Positions 34,945 to 42,357 of a stretch of DNA of 64,000 nt are shown here, in pieces (position 1 is the stretch's first letter; each line of letters opens with the position of its first letter). Origin of the DNA: Anaerolineae bacterium (GTDB lineage Bacteria; Chloroflexota; Anaerolineae; B4-G1; DUEL01); assembly GCA_016931695.1 (NCBI GenBank), contig JAFGEI010000158.1, positions 1-64,000 on the forward strand. The letters run 5' to 3'. The notes under the pieces are model-generated. The model was not told where the DNA came from. It worked only from the letters and a program-made list of their open reading frames with translations, and did no database searches. The translations under genes and the position numbers were made by a program.

Positions 34945-36315
34945 CTACGACGGTACAGGCTCGGTATGCACGACGACGCGTTCAAGCTCGGGGAGTTGCT
35001 CGCGGATCCGCGCTTCCAACTCGCCAGCGATGTGGTGTGCCGTCTCCACCGAGACACTCGACTCGATTTGACAGTGAAAGCTGAGCACAAGATGCTGCTT
35101 CACCCGGTTGACTTGGATCTGGTGACAGCCGACCAAGCTATCCGCGCCGATCTGCTGCACCGCCTTTTGCACCGCCAGATCGACCCGTTGGCGCAGCTGG
35201 GTCGCCTGACGGCTGCTGAGACTGCCGGCCTGGAGCGGTTCGATATGGGTGACCACCCGCTCGACGTCGGGAAGCGCCCGTCGAATCTCTTCTTCCAACG
35301 CCATCACGATGCCGTGAGCGTCGTGGAGAGAGAGGCCCCCATTCACCTCGCAATGCATGTCCACCGCCAGGCCGTCCGGCCCTTGCTGCACGAAAACATG
35401 ATGAACCGGCAGGCCGTGCCGCTGCGCCAACAGGACAATTCGTTCATCCGGGGTCTCGTCCGGGCGAGCCGCCGGCTCCATATGCACAAAGACATCCACC
35501 GGGGCCACAGAGGATTGAAGGGCGGCTTCCACGGCCGAGGCGATCTGGTGAGCAGATTCGAGACCCGTGGTCCGATCCACGCCGATGGCCACCTCGACAA
35601 AGGTCGTGGCGCCAACACGGCGAACTCGCAGGCCCCGACAAGTCACCACCCCATCCACGCCCTGCACCACGGCGCGCACCCGGCGAGCGAGTTCCTGCGG
35701 TGCCCGGTCCAACAGCACGTCGACCGACTGGCGGGCCAGGCGCCAGGCCCCGGCGAGAACGACGCCGGCGACAACCAGCGCCGCCAGCGGGTCGGCCCAG
35801 GGAATGCCGACCTGGACAAAAAAAAGTCCCGCAATGACCACAAAAGAGCTGAGTATATCGCCGGTAAAGTTCAGCGCGTCGGCCGCCAAAGCCTGGCTGT
35901 GATGACGCTTGGCAACCCTGCGCAACACGGTTGTGCGCACCAGGTCGACAATGATGGAAAAGCCCATGATCATGACCGCCAGGCCGGTGTACTGAATCGC
36001 CCCGGTGGCAAACAACAGGCGTCGCAGGGCCTGATAAGCGACGACCAGGCAGGTGATACCGAGGAGAACCGTCTCGCCCAAAGCAGAGAGACTCTCCACT
36101 TTGCCGTGACCATAAGGATGGTCCACGTCAGGCGGATGGTCGGCAACGCGGATGGCAAAATAGGTCATCAACGTCGTGACCAGGTCCAGCGCATTGTCGG
36201 CGGCCTGTGCGAGCACCGCCAGGCTGCCTGTCACCAGCCCAATTGCCAGTTTCAGGGCAGTCAAGGCAGCGGACGTGAGTACAGAGCCTAACGCCACGGC
36301 CCGTTTCTGGTGCAC
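34945..36315 (-). CDS. Cation diffusion facilitator with three C-terminal domain repeats
   Basis: A 456-residue CDF transporter, well above the usual 290-320. The six-helix domain (1-205) aligns with YiiP: the TM2 site is DNALD (D-x3-D), and the TM5 site is NFTGD where YiiP has HYQSD, so the zinc-site His is Asn. GHGKVESLSALGE is conserved. The C-terminal half holds three successive copies of the cytoplasmic dimerisation fold, ending FVHMEP, VTHIEP and VVHTEP. Metal specificity is uncertain. The start is GTG. It belongs to the minus-strand operon below efp. Confidence 0.9.
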   Translation of the reverse strand: MHQKRAVALGSVLTSAALTALKLAIGLVTGSLAVLAQAADNALDLVTTLMTYFAIRVADHPPDVDHPYGHGKVESLSALGETVLLGITCLVVAYQALRRLLFATGAIQYTGLAVMIMGFSIIVDLVRTTVLRRVAKRHHSQALAADALNFTGDILSSFVVIAGLFFVQVGIPWADPLAALVVAGVVLAGAWRLARQSVDVLLDRAPQELARRVRAVVQGVDGVVTCRGLRVRRVGATTFVEVAIGVDRTTGLESAHQIASAVEAALQSSVAPVDVFVHMEPAARPDETPDERIVLLAQRHGLPVHHVFVQQGPDGLAVDMHCEVNGGLSLHDAHGIVMALEEEIRRALPDVERVVTHIEPLQAGSLSSRQATQLRQRVDLAVQKAVQQIGADSLVGCHQIQVNRVKQHLVLSFHCQIESSVSVETAHHIAGELEARIREQLPELERVVVHTEPVPS

Positions 36316-36376
36316 CTCACGCCCATCCGCAAGTTCTGCCCCTAAACGGTCTGACAGTCTATCCTCCCTGTTACCA

Positions 36377-36934
36377 TCACATGCGGGTAATGTACTCGCC
36401 GGTACGGGTATCGACGCGGATCACGTCCCCAACGGCCACGAAAAGCGGCACCTGAACCTGGGCGCCGGTCTCGAGCGTGGCCCGCTTCATCGCTCCGGTC
36501 GCCGTATCGCCAGCGACCGCCATTTCTGCGTCCACAACCGCCAGCTCGACCGCCGTAGGCAACTCGACCTCCAGGGCCTCCTGCTCGTGCATTGCAATGA
36601 CCAGGTCCATCCCCTCCTTCATGTAGGGCGCCTGGTCCTCCAGCACGAGAGATGGCAGGGCTGTCTGCTCATAGGTCTCGGTATCCATAAAGTGATAGAG
36701 ATCGCCATCGGTATAGAGATACTGCATGCCGCGGCGCTCGATGCGGACGTCCTGCACGCGATCGCCAGAGATAAAGTTGTGCTGAATGGTCGCGCCGGTA
36801 CGCAGGTTGCGCAGCTTGGTGCGAATCGTCGCCTTTCCCCGCCCTGGCTTGTGATGTTGATACTCCAATACCTTGTAGAGTTCGCCATCCATGGTAAAGG
36901 TCACACCCGTGCGCAGTTCGTTGACATCAATCAT
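36377..36934 (-). CDS. efp: Elongation factor P
   Basis: A 185-residue EF-P with the KOW-like N-domain and two OB domains. The last segment, GDVIRVDTRTGEYITR, is the family signature. EF-P relieves ribosome stalling at polyproline. The tip residue is Arg32 in KPGRGKA where many bacteria have a modified Lys; Arg is the rhamnosylated residue in EarP-type species, but no earP is in this window. GGAGGAAAG precedes the ATG, with a good promoter 33 nt upstream. Polyproline linkers in several secreted proteins here would need EF-P. Confidence 0.97.
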   Translation of the reverse strand: MIDVNELRTGVTFTMDGELYKVLEYQHHKPGRGKATIRTKLRNLRTGATIQHNFISGDRVQDVRIERRGMQYLYTDGDLYHFMDTETYEQTALPSLVLEDQAPYMKEGMDLVIAMHEQEALEVELPTAVELAVVDAEMAVAGDTATGAMKRATLETGAQVQVPLFVAVGDVIRVDTRTGEYITRM

Positions 36935-36967
36935 TCTTTCCTCCTACAAGCCACAACTGGCGCTTAC

Positions 36968-36995
36968 ATTATACCCGTCTCATCAGGGGCGTCAA
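36968..36995 (-). promoter_or_regulatory. efp: Promoter of efp
   Basis: On the minus strand, TTGACG (36995-36990), 16-nt spacer, TATAAT (36973-36968). The predicted leader is about 26 nt and includes GGAGGAAAG. Confidence 0.75.
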
Positions 36996-37075
36996 CACTT
37001 TGCCGGGGGCGATCTCGCTTGCCGCAACAACGTGGCCCGGGCAGATACCCGGCGTGCCCCTATGCCATCTCGCCT

Positions 37076-37276
37076 TTAGCCCCGCTGGGAATAGATGCGG
37101 GCAAAGTAGCGCTTGGACCGGTCGTAGGTCCGTTCTGCATCCGGCGGAAAAACACAGCCGGGCAGCTCATCCATCCGCAGGTGATAGGCGATGCACTCGC
37201 AGCATTTGCCCTTGCGGGGACAGGGCTCGTAGGTACAGGTACAACGCTCGATATTCCGCTCTATGTTGCACTCCAT
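37076..37276 (-). CDS. DUF6485-like small cysteine-rich protein
   Basis: A 66-residue protein with seven cysteines in the N-terminal 40 residues: CNIERN, CTCTYEPC, GKCCECI and GCVFPP. This matches the pattern of the DUF6485 family, small probable metal-binding proteins of unknown role. AGGAGGCTGCG precedes the ATG. It starts 9 nt after the cyclophilin stop, so it is probably co-transcribed with it. Confidence 0.8.
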   Translation of the reverse strand: MECNIERNIERCTCTYEPCPRKGKCCECIAYHLRMDELPGCVFPPDAERTYDRSKRYFARIYSQRG

Positions 37277-37285
37277 CGCAGCCTC

Positions 37286-37801
37286 CTATCGCTCCTCAAT
37301 ACGGACAGTCCGGAGAAGGTCGCCGGCAAAAGCGGGGTTCTTGCCCGGATCACGGGGGGTCAACGCCTGCAGCACATCCATCCCTGCTGTGACCTGCCCA
37401 AACACGGCGTGACGGTCATCGAGCCAGGGGGTCGGGACGTAGATGATAAAAAACTGACTGCCATTGGTATCGGGGCCGGCGTTCGCCATAGAGAGAATGC
37501 CCGGGCGATCGTGGCGCAAGTGAGGATGGAACTCGTCGGCAAACTGATAGCCGGGCCCGCCCCGTCCTGTTCCGGTGGGGTCTCCCCCCTGCGCCATAAA
37601 ACCCGGCAAAACACGGTGGAAGGTCGAATTGTCGTAAAAGCCCGCACGGGCAAGGGAAACAAAGTTGTTGACCGTTTGCGGCGCCTTGTCGGCGAACAGA
37701 TCGGCCACGATCTCTCCCTTCTCGGTCTCAAAGGTTGCAACATAGGTCTTTTGTAGATCAATTTGCACGCCTGGCGGCGCATCGTACTGTTTCTCTGTCA
37801 T
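37286..37801 (-). CDS. Cyclophilin-type peptidyl-prolyl isomerase
   Basis: A 171-residue single-domain cyclophilin. The catalytic Arg lies in [19 protein letters not shown], and GSQFFI and the C-terminal FGQV segment complete the active site. There is no signal peptide, so it acts in the cytosol on prolyl bonds. GGAGGAAAG fixes the start at 37801; longer in-frame starts upstream have no ribosome site. Confidence 0.94.
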   Translation of the reverse strand: MTEKQYDAPPGVQIDLQKTYVATFETEKGEIVADLFADKAPQTVNNFVSLARAGFYDNSTFHRVLPGFMAQGGDPTGTGRGGPGYQFADEFHPHLRHDRPGILSMANAGPDTNGSQFFIIYVPTPWLDDRHAVFGQVTAGMDVLQALTPRDPGKNPAFAGDLLRTVRIEER

Positions 37802-37841
37802 CTTTCCTCCATCATCTTGATCCTGGTGATCGGTCTGCATG

Positions 37842-37870
37842 ATCATAACACAAGGAGCCAATGGGCACAA
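37842..37870 (-). promoter_or_regulatory. Promoter of the cyclophilin gene
   Basis: On the minus strand, TTGTGC (37870-37865), 17-nt spacer, TATGAT (37847-37842). The predicted leader is about 35 nt. Confidence 0.5.
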
Positions 37871-37934
37871 GGCAGCACAAAGGTGAGCAGCGCACCCTTG
37901 CTGCGGAGAATTTGCTCTCGCATCCTCCTGCCAC

Positions 37935-37963
37935 TTGCACGGCACGCGAAAGTGTGGTATAAG
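37935..37963 (+). promoter_or_regulatory. Promoter of tRNA-Arg
   Basis: TTGCAC (37935-37940), 17-nt spacer, TATAAG (37958-37963). The predicted transcription start is about 18 nt before the tRNA. Confidence 0.6.
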
Positions 37964-37987
37964 GAAGTCGAGCCCTCGCAGGGGCGA

Positions 37988-38060
37988 GCCCCCGTAGCTC
38001 AGTAGGATAGAGCACCGGCCTCCGGAGCCGGCGGCCTGCGTTCGAGTCGCAGCGGGGGTA
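37988..38060 (+). tRNA. tRNA-Arg (anticodon CCG)
   Basis: A 73-nt cloverleaf. The acceptor stem GCCCCCG pairs with CGGGGGT (one G-U pair) and the discriminator base is A. The D stem is GCTC/GAGC. The anticodon stem CCGGC/GCCGG encloses loop CTCCGGA, so the anticodon is CCG, reading CGG. The T arm is CTGCG-TTCGAGT-CGCAG. CCA is not encoded. A promoter and a terminator flank it closely. Confidence 0.96.
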
Positions 38061-38065
38061 CTGGG

Positions 38066-38097
38066 AGCGACCCGGCCGTTCTGGTCGGGTCGCTTTA
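38066..38097 (+). terminator. Rho-independent terminator of tRNA-Arg
   Basis: AGCGACCCG pairs with CGGGTCGCT (9 bp, extendable through a GG/CC pair), followed by TTTAT. It begins 6 nt after the tRNA. Confidence 0.82.
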
Positions 38098-38115
38098 TGC
38101 GAGGAGGTGGTTAAA

Positions 38116-39345
38116 ATGAGCGAAATCAGGCCCCTGGCCCCAGACGAATTTACCCTCTTTGTCGATATCGTCACCAACGCCTATCCGGGATGGAAGATAG
38201 AGGACAAGGAAAAGATCACCAAGCGGCTGATCGAAATAAACGAGCAAGATTCGACAGTTGCTTTTTACGGTCTTTTTCGCCGCGGGCGCTTGTTGGGAGG
38301 GATGCGCCTGCACAATTTCCGGATGAACTTTTTTAACTGCCGGATCGACGCCGGCGGCGTGGGGTTGATCGCCGTACATCTCTTGCACAAAAAAGAGCGC
38401 GTCGCCAAAGAAATGGTCGAGTTTTTCCTCCATCACTACCGGGCCCAGGGTGCCCCCCTAGCTCTGTTGTACCCCTTTCGCCCCGACTTTTACCACCAGA
38501 TGGGCTTTGGATTGGGAAGCAAGATCAACCAGTACCGGGTGCCGCCCAATGCGCTCCCGCGGAGCTCCTCCAAAGCCCACGTCCGCTACCTGGACGCAAG
38601 AGATCAGCAGGCACTCGGCGATTGCTATGCCCGGACAGTCGACCGGACACACGGGATGATCGAAAAATCCGCAAACGAGCTGCGCAGCCTTTTGAAGCAA
38701 CACGTCGTGGGGTACGAGAAGGATGGGCGGATCGAGGGCTACCTGGCTTTTACCTTTGCACAGGGAGAAAACTGGCTGATCAACGATATCCAGGTCCAGG
38801 AACTGGTCTATGAAAACCGTGAAACACTGTTGGAACTCGTGACCTTTCTGCACACCCAATTCGACCAGATCCGGCACATTATCATCAATACCCACGAGGA
38901 ATTTTTTCACTACCTGTTGCTGGACCCGCGCAACAGCTCCAATAACATCATTCCGCCGGTTTACCACGAGAGCAACGTGCAGGGGACAGGGATTATGTAC
39001 CGGGTGATCGACGTGCCCGCAGCACTTGACATCCTGGCAAACCGGGACTGGGGCGGACAAACCTGCTGCATCCGGCTGACCATTCGAGACACGTTTCTGC
39101 CGGAAAATGGCGGGAGATGGCTGCTGCAGATGGAGAATGGAGAACTGCAGATGCCCGTGACAGGAGAACACGAGGTCGAGCTGCAGATGGATATTGCCGA
39201 GTTCTCGGCCCTGCTGATCGGCGCGGTCGATTTCCATAGCCTGTACCGCTACGGCCTGGCCGACGTATCGGACCCTGCTTTCGTACCCGTGCTCGGCAAA
39301 GCGTTTGCTGCAGAAACGAGGCCGGTCTGCACGACGCAATTCTAA
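38116..39345 (+). CDS. Eis-family GNAT acetyltransferase
   Basis: A 409-residue protein with the three-part Eis layout: N-terminal GNAT domain (about 1-145), central GNAT-like domain (about 150-290) and C-terminal SCP2-like domain (about 300-409). ALLYPFRPDFYHQMGFG matches the Eis segment holding the catalytic Tyr. The protein ends in Phe, whose terminal carboxylate is the general base in Eis. Relatives acetylate amines such as aminoglycosides or lysines; the natural substrate here is unknown. The ATG at 38116 is preferred over GTG at 38107, which lies inside GAGGAGG. Confidence 0.88.
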   Translation: MSEIRPLAPDEFTLFVDIVTNAYPGWKIEDKEKITKRLIEINEQDSTVAFYGLFRRGRLLGGMRLHNFRMNFFNCRIDAGGVGLIAVHLLHKKERVAKEMVEFFLHHYRAQGAPLALLYPFRPDFYHQMGFGLGSKINQYRVPPNALPRSSSKAHVRYLDARDQQALGDCYARTVDRTHGMIEKSANELRSLLKQHVVGYEKDGRIEGYLAFTFAQGENWLINDIQVQELVYENRETLLELVTFLHTQFDQIRHIIINTHEEFFHYLLLDPRNSSNNIIPPVYHESNVQGTGIMYRVIDVPAALDILANRDWGGQTCCIRLTIRDTFLPENGGRWLLQMENGELQMPVTGEHEVELQMDIAEFSALLIGAVDFHSLYRYGLADVSDPAFVPVLGKAFAAETRPVCTTQF

Positions 39346-39376
39346 CGTCCGTTCCCCTGTAGCTGGGTTTTTACAG

Positions 39377-39409
39377 CGAATGGGCCAGAATACAACTCTG
39401 GCCCATTCG
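39377..39409 (+). terminator. Hairpin behind the acetyltransferase gene
   Basis: CGAATGGGCCAGA pairs perfectly with TCTGGCCCATTCG (13 bp, 7-nt loop). It would extend to 16 bp if the adjacent 89-bp insertion and one flanking repeat were removed. Confidence 0.7.
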
Positions 39410-39497
39410 GGCGTATGCAAAACTTGTAGAAAATTCGTGTAATTCGTGGCAGAAATTCCGAGATCATCTAGGGCTCCCCCAACTAATAAATGCGCCC
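39409..39497 (+). mobile_element. MITE-like 89-bp insertion element (copy B of the dispersed repeat)
   Basis: The right 72 bp match the repeat at 4-85. The element starts GGGCGTAT and ends ATGCGCCC, an 8-bp inverted terminal repeat with one mismatch. It is flanked by a direct repeat GGCCCATTC (39400-39408 and 39498-39506), extendable to 10 bp with the next G. It has no coding capacity. Removing the element and one flank restores a perfect 16-bp stem (CAGCGAATGGGCCAGA with its complement), strong internal evidence for insertion with target duplication. The mobilising transposase is not in the window. Confidence 0.68.
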
Positions 39498-39675
39498 GGC
39501 CCATTCGCTGCAAGACCCCCGAGGTCTCAAATTTGGATTACTGCGTCTCCTTCGCCACGCTGCCCGGCGACGTGTATACCAATCGTATAGTAAGCGTATG
39601 GTTTGCGTCAAGACAGAACGTGGCAAATCGCGTATACTAGCAACAATTAGGGCGGTATCTCTTTCTCCTCCTTGA
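39498..39675. other. Intergenic stretch without a recognised gene
   Basis: Together with the preceding terminator and insertion this makes a gene-free region of about 378 bp between convergent genes. It holds a short palindrome (AAGACC-cccg-AGGTCTC at about 39513) and several AT-rich hexamers resembling -10 boxes (TATACC, TATAGT, TATACT) around 39573-39645. No open frame here has a ribosome site, and no plus-strand gene follows. Confidence 0.5.
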
Positions 39676-39704
39676 TGAGGGCCGGGGCATCAACCCGGCC
39701 CTCA
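39676..39704 (-). terminator. Hairpin behind the M20 peptidase gene
   Basis: TGAGGGCCGGG pairs perfectly with CCCGGCCCTCA (11 bp, 7-nt loop), about 20 nt beyond the M20 stop. There is no T-run on the minus strand. Confidence 0.6.
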
Positions 39705-39723
39705 GTGCGTACAGCAGGCAGCG

Positions 39724-40917
39724 TCAGGGGTTCTCGATCAGCTCTACCGCCAACTGGGCATAGATCTGCGCCGCGGTGCAGACATCCCCCACCGACACCG
39801 ACTCGTCCGCCGCGTGCGCCAGTCGAGAATCCCCCGGCCCCAGCCCCACCGTGGGAATGCCGGCGATGCCGGCAGTGTACGTCCCCTCGGTAGAAAAATT
39901 CCAGTGCCCGATGCGAGGGCGCCGCCCCAGGTGCAGCCGCGCGGCGCGGGACAGGGCCAGCACCAATGGATGTTCCTCCTCGATCACCCAGGGCGGATAG
40001 AACTCGCGGGTTTGACATGGGTAGCCTGTATAGCTGGTCGCGGCGTACTCTGCCACCTGGACGTCGGCTTGGCCCCCTTCGCGGCTGATGACCCGTTGGA
40101 CCTCGGCCAGCGCCATCGATTCCGTCTCGCCGAGCGTGAGGCGGCGGTCGACAACCAGCAAGCATCGATCGGGAATCGCATTGCGGCTGCCCGCACTGCT
40201 GCGAATTTCGGTCACCGCCAGGGTTCCCGGCCCGAGAAACGGGTCCTCCCCCAACTGGTCGGCCAGCAGCTCCAGCCCGAAAACCAGCCGCGCCGCCGCG
40301 TATATGGCGTTATCCCCCAATTCGGGCTGCGAAGCGTGGGCGGAGCGACCGCGGGTGGTCACCTGCAGCTCGATCCGGCCCCGCTGGCCGCGGCAAATCT
40401 GCAGCGCGGACGGCTCTGCCAACAGCACCCAGTCCGGCCGGATGCCCTCTTCCTCGACCAATACCCGGCTGGCAAGCCCCTCGCTCGGCTCTTCCTGAAC
40501 CACGCAGACAGCGACGACCCGGCCCTGGCGCGGCAGGCCCGCCTGCTGCAGCAGGTGCGCCCCATAGACGATTGAGGCCAGCCCGCCCTTCATGTCGCAG
40601 GCCCCCAACCCATACACCTGCTCCCCCTCCATCTCGGCGCCAAATGGATCGTGGTGCCAGGCCGCGGCGTCACTGACGCCGACGGTATCCATGTGACCGT
40701 TGAGCATCAACAGCGGGCCGTCCGGGGCACCCACCCACCCGATCACGTTGCCAATCCGGTCTATCCGCACGTCGCGAAAGCCCAGCCGCTGCATCTCGGC
40801 GACGATCCGCTCCGCTACGGCGCCTTCCTGCGTAGAAAGGCTGGGGATGCGCACAATGTCCCGCAAAAAGGCGACCAGGCCTGTCACTTCCGAGCGATCG
40901 AGTCGAAACTTGCTCAT
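39724..40917 (-). CDS. M20-family metallopeptidase or deacylase
   Basis: A 397-residue M20 enzyme (ArgE/DapE/carboxypeptidase type). Zinc ligands and catalytic acids lie in LNGHMDTVG, GACDMKGG and VQEEPSEG, plus the late His of NFSTEGTYTAG. The lid domain starts near RGQRGRIELQVTTRGRSAHAS. It removes an acyl or amino-acid group from a small amide; the exact substrate cannot be read from sequence. GAGGTG precedes the ATG at 40917, 11 nt after the sugar transferase stop. Confidence 0.9.
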   Translation of the reverse strand: MSKFRLDRSEVTGLVAFLRDIVRIPSLSTQEGAVAERIVAEMQRLGFRDVRIDRIGNVIGWVGAPDGPLLMLNGHMDTVGVSDAAAWHHDPFGAEMEGEQVYGLGACDMKGGLASIVYGAHLLQQAGLPRQGRVVAVCVVQEEPSEGLASRVLVEEEGIRPDWVLLAEPSALQICRGQRGRIELQVTTRGRSAHASQPELGDNAIYAAARLVFGLELLADQLGEDPFLGPGTLAVTEIRSSAGSRNAIPDRCLLVVDRRLTLGETESMALAEVQRVISREGGQADVQVAEYAATSYTGYPCQTREFYPPWVIEEEHPLVLALSRAARLHLGRRPRIGHWNFSTEGTYTAGIAGIPTVGLGPGDSRLAHAADESVSVGDVCTAAQIYAQLAVELIENP

Positions 40918-40928
40918 AGACACCTCGA

Positions 40929-42344
40929 TTAGTACGCGCCCTCGCCGCACAGTGCCTTGGGAATCGTGCGCAGCAGGATCTTGACGTCCAGCCAGGGAGA
41001 CCAGTTCTCGATGTAATAAATGTCGAGCAGGACCATTTCATCGAAAGAGAGCCGGCTGCGGCCGCTGACCTGCCACAATCCCGTCATCCCCGGCGGGGCT
41101 TTTAGGCGCTTTTTGTGCCACTCCTGGTATTGGGCGACTTCGTCGGGAACGTTGGGGCGCGGGCCGACGAGGCTCATCTCGCCGCGCAGCACGTTGATCA
41201 GTTGCGGTAGTTCGTCCATGCTGGTGCGGCGCAGGAAGCGACCCACACGGGTCAGGCGGGGGTCGTCTCGTATCTTGAACAACGGCCCATCGGCCTCGTT
41301 CAACCCTGCCAGGACCTCTTTTTCTCCCTCGGCGCCGGTGCGCATCGAGCGGAACTTGAACATCTCAAAGGTGCGCCCTTCCAAGCCGACTCGCGTCTGG
41401 CGAAAGATGACCGGGCCGGAGCTGTCCAGGCGAATCGCCAGGGCGATCAGGCCCAACAGGGGGAACCCCAGGGTCAGCCCCAGCATCGAGCCTGCAATAT
41501 CTGTCGCCCGCTTGAACAGCAATTTGCCCTGGCTGATCGAGACGCCATGAATGCCGATCAGCGGCACCCCACCCAGGTCTTCGACGTCGACCTGGGTCAG
41601 ACTCATCTGAAAGAGGTCAGGCACGATGCGGGCCTCCACATGCCTCCGCTGGCACTCGCGGACGATGCCCATAATCTTGCGGTGATACATCCACGGCAAG
41701 GTGACAATCACCTCGTCCGCCTGTTCTTGGTCGATCGCTTCGGACAGGTTGTCGAGCGGCCCCAGCGCCTTGAAGGGGCCGATATCGGTGCGCCCTTTCT
41801 CTGGGTTATCGTCCACAAAACCAATGACGCGGTAGCCCAGTTCAGGTTGGGCGACAATGGTGCGCATCACCGTCCGGCCTACCTCTCCCGCGCCAACAAT
41901 GATCGCCTTCCGGACCCCGATGCCCCGCGACCGCAGGCGGGCAATCACGGCCAGGTCGATGGCCCGTACAGCAGCGGTGGCGATGGCGATGACGACGCCG
42001 ACCTCGATCAACATGACGCGGGAGTAAAAGAGCGGGCGAAAGACAAACGTGACGGCAAGCACCAGCACCGTCATCTTTATCGTTGCGTTCAAGATCCGCG
42101 ACACCTGCTCCAACCAGGAGCCGCGCCAGTACCGGTATACGCCGTCCAAGACAAACAAGAGCGGCAGCAAAACGAGGTAAAGGGCCAGGAAGGGCAAATA
42201 CGCCGTCAGGGGCGCGTCGTAAGCAATGTCGAGAAACCAGCGCAGGTCATAGCGCATCCAGTAGCCGACGACAAAGCCGATCCCGATCACGCCAAGATCG
42301 ACGGCAACGACCCACCAGGGCATGTTACGCGTCCCCCTGCTCAT
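40929..42344 (-). CDS. Polyprenyl-phosphate sugar-1-phosphate transferase
   Basis: A 471-residue WbaP/WcaJ-type enzyme. Four N-terminal transmembrane helices are followed by a nucleotide-binding-like domain (GAGEVGRTVMRTI near 155), another helix, and the C-terminal sugar transferase domain with KFRSMRTGAEGEKEV, RRTSMDELPQLINV, SLVGPRP and PPGMTGLWQVSGRS. It should load the first sugar phosphate of an exopolysaccharide or glycan onto undecaprenyl phosphate at the membrane. It lies next to a GT4 glycosyltransferase, consistent with polysaccharide assembly. Confidence 0.94.
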   Translation of the reverse strand: MSRGTRNMPWWVVAVDLGVIGIGFVVGYWMRYDLRWFLDIAYDAPLTAYLPFLALYLVLLPLLFVLDGVYRYWRGSWLEQVSRILNATIKMTVLVLAVTFVFRPLFYSRVMLIEVGVVIAIATAAVRAIDLAVIARLRSRGIGVRKAIIVGAGEVGRTVMRTIVAQPELGYRVIGFVDDNPEKGRTDIGPFKALGPLDNLSEAIDQEQADEVIVTLPWMYHRKIMGIVRECQRRHVEARIVPDLFQMSLTQVDVEDLGGVPLIGIHGVSISQGKLLFKRATDIAGSMLGLTLGFPLLGLIALAIRLDSSGPVIFRQTRVGLEGRTFEMFKFRSMRTGAEGEKEVLAGLNEADGPLFKIRDDPRLTRVGRFLRRTSMDELPQLINVLRGEMSLVGPRPNVPDEVAQYQEWHKKRLKAPPGMTGLWQVSGRSRLSFDEMVLLDIYYIENWSPWLDVKILLRTIPKALCGEGAY

Positions 42345-42357
42345 CCCGCCCTCCCTG

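Noticed and set aside
38107-39345. GTG start at 38107 for the acetyltransferase
   Set aside because: That codon lies within the GAGGAGG ribosome site; the ATG at 38116 has proper spacing.
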